Source of the DNA: Emiliania huxleyi CCMP1516
Taxonomy: Eukaryota; Haptophyta; Isochrysidales; Noelaerhabdaceae
NCBI RefSeq assembly: GCF_000372725.1
Contig: NW_005200982.1
Span: 1 to 64,000 of the forward strand
Length of the DNA stretch: 64,000 nucleotides
Direction: 5' to 3'
The notes under the pieces were generated by a model. That model had not been told where the DNA came from. It was given only the letters and a program-made list of their open reading frames with translations, and searched no databases. Of the stretch, positions 9,883-19,464 are shown piece after piece; the stretch's first letter is position 1; each line of letters begins with the position of its first letter. The position numbers and the translations under genes were made by a program.

Positions 9883-10563
9883 ATGCTCGCTGCTTGCCTG
9901 GCGCTCGCACCGCCGAGCAGCGGCCGCCGCGCCGTCCTCGCGAACGCTGCAGCCCTCGCGTGCGCCCCGCTGGGCTCCAGCGCAATCGCGCCGAGCGGGA
10001 CGCTGGACGACGAGGTGCGCGCGGGCCTGGGGCAGGGAGGCGCGCTCAGTGCGAACGCGCCCGTGTCGCTGCGGGGAAGTGGCGTGGAGGTGCTCATCAC
10101 CGACCCGTCGTACAAGGAACTCGACGCCTGCCCAAAGGGCATGTTCATCCCGCCCAAAGGAGGGCCGTGGCAGTGCATCGAGGTGTCGGCGACCGCGCTG
10201 AACCAGGGCAAGCGGGAGGTGAACGCAGCGGACGTGTTTGGTGCGCTCTTCGACGCGGAGGGCTACTCGCCCGCCGCCACCTCCCTCGATCCCTCGCAGA
10301 AGACGCCCTTCGCGACGCTCGAGACGCGGCTGCCAAAGGGCCAACCCGTCGCAGTCAAGTGGGTGTCGGCGGTGCAGGCGCGCTCGCCGCGGCCGTTCCG
10401 CTTCGCGGGCATGAAGGCCGAGTACCGGAACGCGGCGATGGCCAAGACATACAAGTCGTTCGACCCGTGTGAGATCGACTCTTCCGCGTGCGAGGAGGAC
10501 GAGGACCAGCCGGACAACGCCATGGCGCTGCGGACGGGGCAGGGCTTCACGTACAAGAAGTGA
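9883..10563 (+). CDS. plastid/thylakoid-lumen conserved algal protein with Tat-type signal
   Basis: 226 residues, single exon, ATG at 9883. The N-terminus has GRRAVLANAAALACAPLGSSA, a twin-arginine motif followed by a hydrophobic stretch and an Ala-rich cleavage zone, typical of thylakoid-lumen proteins. The mature part has FIPPKGGPWQCIEVSATALNQGKREVNAADVFG and VQARSPRPFRF, and a tail with two Cys (DPCEIDSSACEEDEDQ). It resembles plastid-targeted hypothetical proteins I recall from other secondary algae; the function is unknown. A weak promoter block lies at 9835-9845 and a LINE fragment further upstream in the same direction. Confidence 0.8.
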   Translation: MLAACLALAPPSSGRRAVLANAAALACAPLGSSAIAPSGTLDDEVRAGLGQGGALSANAPVSLRGSGVEVLITDPSYKELDACPKGMFIPPKGGPWQCIEVSATALNQGKREVNAADVFGALFDAEGYSPAATSLDPSQKTPFATLETRLPKGQPVAVKWVSAVQARSPRPFRFAGMKAEYRNAAMAKTYKSFDPCEIDSSACEEDEDQPDNAMALRTGQGFTYKK

Positions 10564-10845
10564 GGGCGCCGCCCGCCCACGTAGTCAGCTTGTAGAGCCA
10601 GGTCATGCAAAACGGGCCCTGAGTGTGACAAAAAAGTGTACATCGGCGTAGTAGCGCCGAGCGTGCAATGCAGCACACGCGAATCACGTCCCTTGACGCT
10701 TGAGGTTGAGCGGCGTCTGGTGAATCCGCGCCTCGAGGCATATCGAAAAGTTGTTTTTGGCTCGCCATAGCTTTTCCGGCATTTCTTTTTTTGTTATACC
10801 AAAAGGAGGGCTACACGACGCCCTCTACGCTGGGGTGCCGGCGCC
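10564..10845. other. short intergenic stretch
   Basis: Nothing recognised between two convergent units. Confidence 0.4.
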
Positions 10846-11823
10846 CTACTGGGCGCCCCCCGCTCCCTTCCCCTCAGAGCCCCCCATCCCACTAGCATTC
10901 CCCCGCGGTCCCTCGCGGTCGCGCGACGCCGCACCAATGGCGCGCTGTGCCTCGTCCGCGAGCGCCACCCAGAGCTGCACCGACAGTCGCTGCAGCGCAA
11001 ACGGCATCCATTCGCGCGCCGACCACGACGTCTGGTCGTACTGCCACCACGTGAGCTTCCGGCCCGCCACCTCAGCCACCCGCATCAGCAGCTCCTCCAC
11101 CCCCGCGCTCATTGCGCCGAACTCCTCGAAGAGCAACGCCTCCACATGGCACTTCCCCTCTGCGTCCGTGTACTGGCCCTTGACAGCCTCAACCGTCCCG
11201 GTCCCCGTCCGCGGATCCCACCGTCCCACCCTCCCACCCCTGTCCCCGCCCTCCACGCCCAGAACCGTCTCGCGGGCGCGTGGCAGCGTGTTGCCGCAAG
11301 CGACGAACGCCCCCATGCGCCCCGCCCCCGAGGGGTCCGACGGCACACCGGCAAAGATCTTCGTGTCGCCGATGCATGGCAGGTCCCCAATCACGCCCTG
11401 GTAAATGTACAAGTCCGTCCTCGTAGTGCTGTGCTCGCAGTGAAACTCGTGCTCCACAGCGCCGCGCCCCAGCTTGCCCCGCAGCAGCTCGACGAGGTCC
11501 AGGAGGACCTCCTTGTGCCGCGTCTGGTGGCCCGCCGCGCCGTCGTTCTGCGCCACGTCGCCGAGGGCGTCAAAGGGCAGACCGTGCTGGCTGTAGATGC
11601 CGTCCGCCATAACGTCCGTCATCATCGACAGGTGCAATCCGAAGCGGCGCTGCAGCGCGAAGCGCAGCACGTACGAGGGCAGACGGAAGTGCGCGCGGGT
11701 CGGGATCGCGTTCAAGAACGCGCCCGCGCCGAACTGGCTGACCGAGACAAACCGCACCTGCTCCCTCCTCCCTGCGCGGCCCGCCGCCGCATGCATGTCC
11801 CTCCAGGCCGAATGGTGAATCTG
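10846..11823 (-). mobile_element. LINE endonuclease-domain remnant, open frame of 316 residues
   Basis: A minus-strand frame starting near HHSAWRDMHAA (ATG at 11796). It is homologous to the C-terminal part of the LINE at 32.2 kb: both have VRFV(S/A)VSQ.GAGAFLNAIP, GHQTRHK/GHNTRHK and a GDTK/GDVK motif followed by GAFVA(C/F)GNT. The GDTK motif, with an upstream acidic residue, fits a restriction-like PD-(D/E)xK nuclease. The reverse transcriptase part is absent. Sequence divergence shows that it comes from a different LINE subfamily. The frame is intact to the stop, so a co-opted single-domain protein cannot be excluded. A promoter-like block lies upstream at 12341-12370, with a MITE in between. 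Confidence 0.65.
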
Positions 11824-11838
11824 TCGGCAGCGCAGGGT

Positions 11839-12323
11839 TACCGTCGGGTCTCTATTTTAAGATGAGGTAAACAGCAATAGATCCGGGTGTAGTGCCGGAT
11901 CAGTTCCTGGAGCCAGGGGGACCGATTCGCACTTGCCAAGGGACCAATTGCTGGAAGCCTGCGCAGCCTGCGCTCCGGCCGGCAGAGGGCTTGCGACCCG
12001 TGGCAGGGTGACAGCCCGCCGGTGGGCGAGCCAAACTCTGGCGGAGGCAGCCCGCTCAGCCCCAGGCGCCCCTCGAACCGGAGGGTGGTCTGCCGCCGCT
12101 GCGCGGTCGGCGCGCCGAGGGCGGGAGACATATCGCAGCTTCGCGCCACAGGTAACCTGGGGACCGATTCGCTCGACCCCAAGTTTGGCAGCGCGCGGGC
12201 AGTGTGAAGGATCGATTGCTGTACAACGAGGGACCGATTCCGTGAGGGCCGGGTATCGATTAGGCCGCTTGAGGGCCGGATCTATTGCTGTTTACCTCAT
12301 CTTAAAATAGAGACCCGACGGTA
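11839..12323. mobile_element. 481-bp MITE with perfect 46-bp inverted ends and TA duplication
   Basis: Positions 11841-11886 and 12276-12321 are perfect inverse complements; the ends begin CCGTCGGGTCTC. TA flanks both sides (11839-11840, 12322-12323), pointing to a Tc1/mariner-like or related superfamily. The inside carries four copies of a GGGACCRATT motif (near 11907, 11939, 12162 and 12229), possible transposase-binding subterminal repeats. There is no transposase, so it is non-autonomous. Confidence 0.9.
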
Positions 12324-12340
12324 GCTCTCGAGATGTTTAA

Positions 12341-12370
12341 ACAAAAGAATTCTGCGAAGACAAGCCCCTC
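12341..12370 (-). promoter_or_regulatory. promoter-like block GAATTCTTTTGT with upstream GAGGGGCTTGT
   Basis: On the minus strand GAGGGGCTTGTCTTCG is followed by CAGAATTCTTTTG. A nearly identical block lies at 18801-18834. The shared length of about 30 nt is too long for chance. Function inferred. Confidence 0.45.
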
Positions 12371-12425
12371 TCACAGCAGACTGGCACGAACTAGCACCAC
12401 AAAAGGCACAGCAGACAACGGCCCC

Positions 12426-14009
12426 TTATGGGCCGTCGAAGAGGCCGTCATACTCCTCCGGCCTCGCCCCCCCTTCCCAACCCTCCCCTGGCTCAGGCTC
12501 CTCATCCTCGCGGCGCGCAGTGCGCACCCCGCCCCGCGAAGACGAACCCTTCCGCCGGCGTGCCTCGCGGGACTGCCGCCCGCTGCCGCCGCCCTTCCCC
12601 CCCTCCGCTGCCCGCGCCGCCTTCTCCGCCGCCCGCGCGGCCGCCTTCGCCTCCTCCGCCGCTAACAGCGCCTCCCTCCGCGTGACCCCTATGGGCCCCT
12701 TGCGCATCCAGGAGAGGTCGCGCGAGCGACCTATCCAGGGGTTACTCGGATACGGCGCAACGTAGCCGCTGCGCAGCTCCGAGTAGTCGCCAACGCCCCC
12801 CCCCAGATAGCCCTCCAAGCAAGCATCGCAGACCCACTCGCCTAGCTGAGAGATCTGAAGCCCATAGGCATCAGAACCCTCGCCGCGCCGCATCTCCTCC
12901 TCCGCCGCCTCCATCTCCTCTCGCGACCAGCCCCCCAGCTCCGACCAGCCCTCACGCATCGCCCGGCGCCAGAGCCAAGGCTCCACGTCGTACTCCTTGT
13001 AAAAGTTCTCAAAGCAATCCTGACACTCGAGGCCTGGGCCTCGAGCGTCCTCCGCGGAGACGGGGTTGTCCGTGCTCGCGCCCGCCCACTCCTCGAGCGT
13101 CGCCGCTACGAGCGCCCCGTAGACAGCGTCGACCGCCGCCTCCGCCAACGCCTCAGCAGCCGCCTCGCCCGCCTTAGAACCCGTGGCCTCATCTAAAAGA
13201 TTGAAAGGGTGGGGCGCGCCGGCAGCGTCCGAGACCGGCGTCTCGGGCGGGGTAATGCCGGCGGGCCCCCAATATGGGGCACGTCCAGGTCCATCAGCAG
13301 CGAGCGAGGGCGGGCCGCCCTCCTCCCCCTCCGCCGGCGCCGCGCCGCCGGTGGAAACCTCCTCCACTTGGTTGGGCCGCTCAGCAGCCAAACCCGCCGC
13401 GGTGTCGGGCACCTTCTCGAGCCCCCCCCCGCGACCCCTGGCGCCACGGCCGCGCCGCCCTCGGCGGCGCCGCGGCGCCTTCCGCCCGCCCTCGACCTCC
13501 TCCTCCCCCCCCGCGGCGGCAATCGTCCCATCGCCGCTCTCCGGCAGCGCGGGCTCCAAGGGGTCCAAACTGGATCCCTCGGTCCCACCTCCGGACCCAC
13601 CTTCAGCGGCCTGCGCGTCGCAGGCACCGCCGTCCGCCTCTTCGGGGCGCGCGCCGCCGCGGCCCTCGCCGCCAGCCGCCGCCCCGCCACCAGCCGCCTG
13701 ATCGCCAGCCGCCACCCCAGCCGGGGTGTCGCCCAGCGACAAGCCGCTGAGGGATGCCAAGACCGCAGCTGCGTCCCCCCAGCCCCGCAGGCCGAGAAGA
13801 GCTCGGCGGAGCTTCTCCGCCTGGCGGTCGTGGATGTCGAGCGAGCCGATGCCCTTCTCAGCGACCTCCTCGAGGAGGTCGCCGGCATCGCCAACGCCCA
13901 GCTCCGCGAGCCGCCCCTCATACCTGCGGTAGAGGCTTTCGGCGACGCCCGCGCGCTTGAACAGAGCCGCGAGCGGCTCTCGCAGGTCGATGGCGGGCGA
14001 GGCCGCCAT
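12426..14009 (-). CDS. intronless 527-residue protein with SAM-like N-terminus and CxxC pairs
   Basis: A single uninterrupted frame from ATG 14009. Residues 1-70 or so form a helical SAM-like segment (LREPLAALFKRAGVAESLYRRYEGRLAELGV...). Residues 80-240 are low-complexity Gly/Glu/Ala with a very basic patch (RKAPRRRRGRRGRG) that looks like a nuclear localisation or RNA-binding tail. A folded region around residues 330-440 has LECQDCFENFYKEYDVEPW and WVCDACLEGYLG, a CxxC...CxxC pair suggesting metal binding. The C-terminus is a basic coiled coil. The lack of introns is unusual here and could mean a retrocopy or an element-borne gene. Promoter block at 14117-14130. Function unknown. Confidence 0.7.
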   Translation of the reverse strand: MAASPAIDLREPLAALFKRAGVAESLYRRYEGRLAELGVGDAGDLLEEVAEKGIGSLDIHDRQAEKLRRALLGLRGWGDAAAVLASLSGLSLGDTPAGVAAGDQAAGGGAAAGGEGRGGARPEEADGGACDAQAAEGGSGGGTEGSSLDPLEPALPESGDGTIAAAGGEEEVEGGRKAPRRRRGRRGRGARGRGGGLEKVPDTAAGLAAERPNQVEEVSTGGAAPAEGEEGGPPSLAADGPGRAPYWGPAGITPPETPVSDAAGAPHPFNLLDEATGSKAGEAAAEALAEAAVDAVYGALVAATLEEWAGASTDNPVSAEDARGPGLECQDCFENFYKEYDVEPWLWRRAMREGWSELGGWSREEMEAAEEEMRRGEGSDAYGLQISQLGEWVCDACLEGYLGGGVGDYSELRSGYVAPYPSNPWIGRSRDLSWMRKGPIGVTRREALLAAEEAKAAARAAEKAARAAEGGKGGGSGRQSREARRRKGSSSRGGVRTARREDEEPEPGEGWEGGARPEEYDGLFDGP

Positions 14010-14116
14010 CGAAGGCTTGGTGCCCGGCCGCGTGGCCCCCGGGCTGCGGGTGGGTGCTCGCTGTGGCGGCCGCCGAGAGGGCAGAGAGCGGCGGCAGGCC
14101 GCCGATTTTAAAGAAA

Positions 14117-14130
14117 CAAAAGAATTTTAC
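14117..14130 (-). promoter_or_regulatory. candidate core promoter block GTAAAATTCTTTTG
   Basis: Minus strand, 107 bp upstream of the ATG at 14009; same core as the other blocks. Confidence 0.4.
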
Positions 14131-14269
14131 TTGCCAACTCAAGAACTCTGGTCCGCTGGCGCACTCCCCACAACACAAAATCTCTCTCTCTCTCCCCACC
14201 CTACTCTGTGAATTCGCGGAGCGAAGAAAATTTTATACGGAATACGTCGCTTTTGGGAAAGTGTTTGGC

Positions 14270-16961
14270 ATGTCTCTCTCCCCTCGAAGCAGGGGTCGGG
14301 CCAAAAGTGTCGCCACCAAACTTGCGACGGGCAGGCCAATGCTGCTCCTGCTCGCCGTGATGGGCACGGCTGCCTCTCCGGATTCCGAACTCGACCTCTT
14401 CCGTCGAGCCGCTCCCCTGCTGTCTCAGAAGCGCAAGGGCGGCTGGAACGCTGAGGAGAAGTGGTCAGCTCTATGCTTCTCGTGGCTGAGTGACGCCGGC
14501 GAGAACGCAAGCCTCAGCGACGGTCCCCTTGCCCATAAGAAGAAGAAGACGGTACACAAACAGATCCAGGAAGGCCGATGAAGGGTTCGCGGACACGATG
14601 TCGCTGATGGTCGATACACCGCCGAGCGAACGGCCGAGCCTCATTGCTCAGATCCGGAAGGTGAGCACCTCCGAAGGTCGACGTGCACTGGAGCAGGAGG
14701 CAAACGACGAGCCGAACGGCGCGGGTGATTGCAGTGTGGACGACGCGGTGCTGCTTGCCCGCGAGAGCGAGTGGCTCGCCCAGGCACCCATACGTAAGCG
14801 ACCTACGTACGAGCCAACTTTCACAAAGCGCGGCCGTGTTATAGGCGATGCCGCTCACCGCCAAGCACGAGGAGGCGCGTGTCCGAGCTCTCATCAACGG
14901 ATTGCACAGCATGAAGGAAAGCCGGCGAGACTGGACTGTCGAAGCCGACCTCGCAAGTAAGCGCTCATTAACGGCGCGCGCCCTTGCACTTCACCACATA
15001 TCATCTCATGGCCCGTGCCCCACCCCTGACGTAGTTCTCGTCAAGGTCAACAACGGGTTTCAATACGACAAACTTCCCTACAACGAGCGACACCGCTACA
15101 GCAGGCTGCTACACGTCCTGCCTCCCGACCTCTGCAACGATTTCTTTCCGACGAAACAACTTCCATCCGATGCGCTGCCGCCTCGAGTCCTCATGGGCAG
15201 GAGCCTTCTGGGCAAGCCCGTGATGCGTCTGCCATACGAGGGCAGCGCATTCATCGAGGCGGACGACGGCAGCGGCAACCTGCCTGAATACGCCGACATA
15301 TCTCTCATCTCCGAAACCAAGGCCGCCATCTCTATTCCGTTCGAGTGGCCGCTCTGCATCGATCCGACGCACATCATCACGAGTGACGGATCACAGGTCA
15401 TCTCTCCCTATGCAGTCGATGATGTGACGCGGGACACGCGTCTATCCGAGGGGAAAAGGACATTTCCGTCTTCGCATCTCGGCGTCTCCACCGCCGGGTC
15501 TGCTCTGTCGTGCTCTTCGAAGAGTGCGGCCAGTCTGACCACGAACCTGCCGTGACGCCGTGGTGCGACCCGAGCGCGACTGCCAGAGAGGTCGATCTCT
15601 TCAACGTCGCGGCGGGGGATCGGCTGCGTGTCTACATCGTAGTCGACTCACTCGCCGCCGTCCCTGAAAACGAGCCATTCTGTCCGATCGTTCCTCAACA
15701 ACCTGTCCCACCGCCGCCTCCGTTTCTGCCGTGCGCCTGCGACCGCACACCAGCGCTGCCGATGCCAGCCTCGCCAGAAGCTCCGCCGCCAATGCCGCCA
15801 CTGCCAAACATTCCCACTGCCGACGCGTTGCAACGAGCAAGAGCCCTCGTACGTGACGGCGCCGGAACCATACGACCCCGAGCGCCCGCCCACAACTTTC
15901 TCGCCCGTCGTATGATCGAGGCGAATCGTGCTGATCGAGAAGACAGCGTCAATCTTCCGAACGATCCACGCACATTCCGCAAGCTCGGCGAGCACCTGCG
16001 CGCCATCGAGCTGCAGCCCCTGCGAGTGTGCTACAACTGCGGCATGTGCAACTATCCAACTCGCAACGACACAGTGGTGGTGCCAGCGTCCGGGCCGCAC
16101 GACTGTCGCGCGTGGCGAGTCTTCGAGCAGGCCATTCGTCGCCACGCAACGCAGCACTCCCTCGATCCAAACCTACCAGAAGAGATGCAGCAGGTCTTCA
16201 TGTGCGAAGAGGTGACTGACCGAGATGGGCCACATCGCCGCGTCTATACGTGCAGCACGTGTCGGAAAGATCGGGCCCGCGACCCATCGCAGTACGACCT
16301 CTTCGATGGCGTCCGCGCGCGCGCCCTGCACGGCTTCGTGTACCATGAGCTCGACACCGGACTGCCGCTCCCACCCCTTGCAGCACTGACGGCTGATGAG
16401 CGACGTATGTGCTCCATCGTCAAGATGGCCGACGCCGCGTACAGCCCAGCGTACTCGAGCGTCGGGTACGAGCATTTCCACGGAGGAGCCTTCTTCGAGC
16501 CTGCCGACTTCCACGGGCTGTGCACGCTGCTCGTACGGGACGCAGCGGAGACGCCGCCGGATGATATGCGCGTTCATAACGCTCTACAATATCTCGCTGC
16601 CGAGCGTGGCAACGAGCTTCTGCGATCCACCCTCTCTTGCTATGAACGGAGGCGCGCCAATGCTCCGAACGACATGTTTCCGGTGGACAGCCAATCATGC
16701 GATGGACCGATGTCCCCTTACAAGACGGCAACGCGGGCGGACAAGGTGGTCGCTTCCAGCCACGCCGACTGCGTTCAATGTACGGCATATCAGGCTCGTT
16801 GCTCACCGTAAACGAGCCGAGCTGCGACGCCATGCTTCTCATGAACCGACTAGAGAATCTGACCGTCGGCGATCGAGTCAACCGCGTCGGCGGCGCGCGC
16901 GTGCTTCAACCTGCGCAGTCTCTTTCCCCCGCCTTCAGCATTAAAAGAAAAATCACTTGAA
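14270..16961 (+). mobile_element. decayed Helitron-like N-terminal reading frame
   Basis: Three overlapping frames (14270-14581, 14490-14960 with 14848-15555, and 15510-16811, then a tail to 16960) read like one long protein with two or three frame changes. Cys pairs typical of Helitron N-terminal zinc regions are present (CYNCGMCNYP; YTCSTCRKDR). They are followed by LPPLAALTADERRMCSIVKM, which resembles the P..L..LT..E stretch that precedes the Helitron replicase (DUF6570-type). No HUH replicase or helicase is visible, so the element is truncated. The family call is tentative; an unknown host pseudogene is the alternative. It is not GC-extreme like the flanking DNA, which fits a transferred or mobile origin. 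Confidence 0.4.
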
Positions 16962-17050
16962 ACCCAGCCACGTATGTGCATGTCCATGTACGTCCATGAG
17001 TCGTGTCGACCATGTCGCTCGCGCGAAATCTCGTGAATGGAGGACAAAAC

Positions 17051-18034
17051 TCATAAGGAACGCGCAGGCTGACAGCTCACCCCGGGACCCGGAACGGTGA
17101 GCGACAAAGCGTGCCTCGGCCTGGCTTCTTGCCGCCGAAGAAATTCAGGGCCACGGACGACGAGAGAGAGAGAAGGCCAGCATCGTGCACGATGACCGCC
17201 TTCCGTGGCGCCCGGGAATTCTTTTCTCGACTTGACAGGCCCCGGCCCCGTAACCGTACGCGGCGCACGTCGACGGCCGAGCAGTCCCGCGCAGTCGAGC
17301 CGATTATCGAGACCGCACCGCTGTTCAACGAGTAGACGCCGCCGTACTGCGGTCGCGAGAGGAGAGCGGGGTGAGGCAGCCGTGGCCCTGTTCATCTCTC
17401 GCCCCGCTGCCGTGCGGCTCTGCAGGGTGGCTAGCTCTAAGCGGCGCACATTGTCAGCAGAGCAGTCCCTCACGGTCGAGCCGATGATCTCGACTTCACC
17501 TGCGCCGTTCGCGTGCACAACGCCACCATTCGTCGCCCTCCCGTTGACCTCTTCCTTGCCGTCGAGCGTCGCCGGCAGGTAGATTGAGACCTCGGCAATA
17601 GCGCTTTGGATTAGGCAGCGGAGCTCGTCCTCGCTCGCCGCGGCGACAGCGAAGCCGGGGAAGACAGGCGGCAGTGGAGGAGGCGGCAAGGCCGGCGGCA
17701 AGGCCGGCGGCGGCAGCGGTAGCGGCGGCGGTGGAGTTGGTGCCATTTGAGGTGGGTACGGCGGCTCGAGCGACGGGTCGGGCGACGGCTCGGGCGACAG
17801 ATCGATGAACTCTCTAATGGGGCTACCAGTCGAGCCCGGGAGGAAGGAGAGCAACAGCAAGGACGTAAGAGGACGGACCTTAGTTGTGTGCTGCCGACTA
17901 CCACCGAAGCGTGGTAGATACTTGTTCGGTCCGGCCTTGCTGGCCCAAGCCGACCGGCTCAGAAGCGCGAGTAGGCACCCCATCATGAGGGCACACACGA
18001 GGCAGGACCAAGAAACGCTGCCATCCGGGTCCAT
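17051..18034 (-). CDS. secreted proline-rich protein with beta-helix-type repeats
   Basis: A 327-residue minus-strand frame with a signal peptide (WSCLVCALMMGCLLALLSRSAWA), a proline-rich linker (PPPPLPLPPPALPPALPPPPLPP) and then SEDELRCLIQSAIAEVSIYLPATL. Next comes VHANGAGEVEIIGSTVRDCSA, which has the spacing of right-handed beta-helix (pectin-lyase-like) repeats common in algal surface proteins. A second, weaker IIGSTARDCSA repeat follows near 17280-17330 in another frame, so the C-terminal part is either spliced differently or decaying. A further proline-rich frame upstream (17983-18750, ATG at 18750) overlaps the start and may be a first exon, because a promoter block lies at 18801-18819. 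Confidence 0.45.
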   Translation of the reverse strand: MDPDGSVSWSCLVCALMMGCLLALLSRSAWASKAGPNKYLPRFGGSRQHTTKVRPLTSLLLLSFLPGSTGSPIREFIDLSPEPSPDPSLEPPYPPQMAPTPPPPLPLPPPALPPALPPPPLPPVFPGFAVAAASEDELRCLIQSAIAEVSIYLPATLDGKEEVNGRATNGGVVHANGAGEVEIIGSTVRDCSADNVRRLELATLQSRTAAGREMNRATAASPRSPLATAVRRRLLVEQRCGLDNRLDCAGLLGRRRAPRTVTGPGPVKSRKEFPGATEGGHRARCWPSLSLVVRGPEFLRRQEARPRHALSLTVPGPGVSCQPARSL

Positions 18035-18800
18035 GTCGCTCTCAGCCTGTGGACAGGCGGTTGCGTGCGACGTCCGTCAGGCGCGGCAGGAAGAGGCGCG
18101 AGTGGGCGACAGAAGCGAATGGCGCTCAGAGCAGGGCAGGACAGGGTGGCGGCGCGGGAGGTTGGCGAGGGAGCGACGGGTGAGCGAATGCGGGGCGTGG
18201 TAACGTGGCGATTGCAGTGCGGGTCGCCAAGCGCCTGGTCCGCCCGCTCGAGCTCTCCCTCCCCGTCCTCGAGCAGCGAGGAGTCGGTGCGGTCAAAGGA
18301 GGCGAGCCGCCAGTCGGTGCACCCACTTGAGGCGGAGAAGAGGTCGGCCGGGTCGGCCCTCTTCGGGTCGACCCGAGGACCGATGGCCCAGTCAATCGGG
18401 AATTTGGGCAAGCCGCCGGCGGTGAGCGGGTGGAGGCAACCAAAGCATGGCGGAGTTGTTTGCAGCGGAGGGTGCAACGGGACTGGCGGCGGTGGCGACG
18501 GGGAAGGCGAGAGCGAAGGCGGTGGCGACGGGGAAGGCGAGAGCGAAGGCGGCGGCGGTGGCGGTAACGGCGGCGGCGGCGAAGGCGGTGGAGGAGGCGA
18601 CGGTGGTGGCAGCGACGGCATGGAGGGCGGGCAAGCGAGGCTCACTGACGGCTCCACCGTACCCAGCACCGCCCACGCGCTTGGCAGGGCGGCCGGGCAG
18701 CCGCTGTCTAGAGCTCGGGGCCCAGGCACGGCCAAAGACGTCATTTGCACTTGGGTGAAACGGCGAATTTGTGCATGAGTTGATTTTCTTTATTTCGGCG

Positions 18801-18834
18801 AATCAAGAAAGAATTCTACGAATACAAGCCCCTC
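18801..18834 (-). promoter_or_regulatory. promoter-like block GAATTCTTTCTTG with GAGGGGCTTGT
   Basis: Minus strand, about 50 bp upstream of the ATG at 18750; about 30 nt shared with 12341-12370. Confidence 0.45.
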
Positions 18835-19032
18835 TCAAGAAAGAAGCGAGCGCGCGACGCTGATGTGTGTGTGTGTGTGCATAGACAGAGTGTACAGTAT
18901 GTATCGTATAAAGCCGTACCTTCGTTCTTTCGTTTCATCCACTCACAAACACGCCTCGAGAAACACGCACAACCGCACCACACACTACCTGTCCCGCACG
19001 CCTCCTGCTTTTTTCCGGCCCCGCCAGAATCA

Positions 19033-19464
19033 TCACTTCAGGAGCGGCGCGAGCAGCTTGGCGAACGGGTTCGCCTCCTCGGCGGCGCCCTCGATGTTGC
19101 CGGCCCTGCGCCACAGCGCTAGGAACTCGTCGAAGGTGATCCGCCCGTCGCGGTCCGAGTCGACGCCCCGCACCATGCCGTGCACCTCCTCCGCGGTGTA
19201 GATGGGGCACGCGCCGTCCTTGCACAGCAGCTTGGTCGCCTCGCCAACCTCCTTCTCGGTGCAAGTCGTAGCTTGCAAGAACACCGCTCCCGTTTCGGCG
19301 CGAACAGCACTCCAATGAACGTCCCGATTGCACACAATCGCCCGCACCGCCCCCTCCCACGTTGCGTGCAGGTGCGACCCACACTTGACGAGGTGTTGCC
19401 TGCGCGGCGCGACCTCGAGCACGTCAGCCCGTACCTTGTGGGCGAGTTTGATGATGAGGTGCAC
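19033..19464 (-). CDS. EF-hand calcium-binding protein, 5' end unsure
   Basis: The 3' part (about 19033-19275) reads CTEKEVGEATKLL...IYTAEEVHGMVRGVDSDRDGRITFDEFLALWRR. This is a canonical EF-hand loop (D-x-D-x-D-G-x-I-x-x-x-E) with its flanking helices, followed by ...ANPFAKLLAPLLK and a stop. Upstream codons to ATG 19464 are open but have no EF-hand look. A possible acceptor (TTGCAAG) sits near 19270, so the real 5' exons may lie elsewhere. Only one intact loop is visible. Confidence 0.55.
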   Translation of the reverse strand: MHLIIKLAHKVRADVLEVAPRRQHLVKCGSHLHATWEGAVRAIVCNRDVHWSAVRAETGAVFLQATTCTEKEVGEATKLLCKDGACPIYTAEEVHGMVRGVDSDRDGRITFDEFLALWRRAGNIEGAAEEANPFAKLLAPLLK

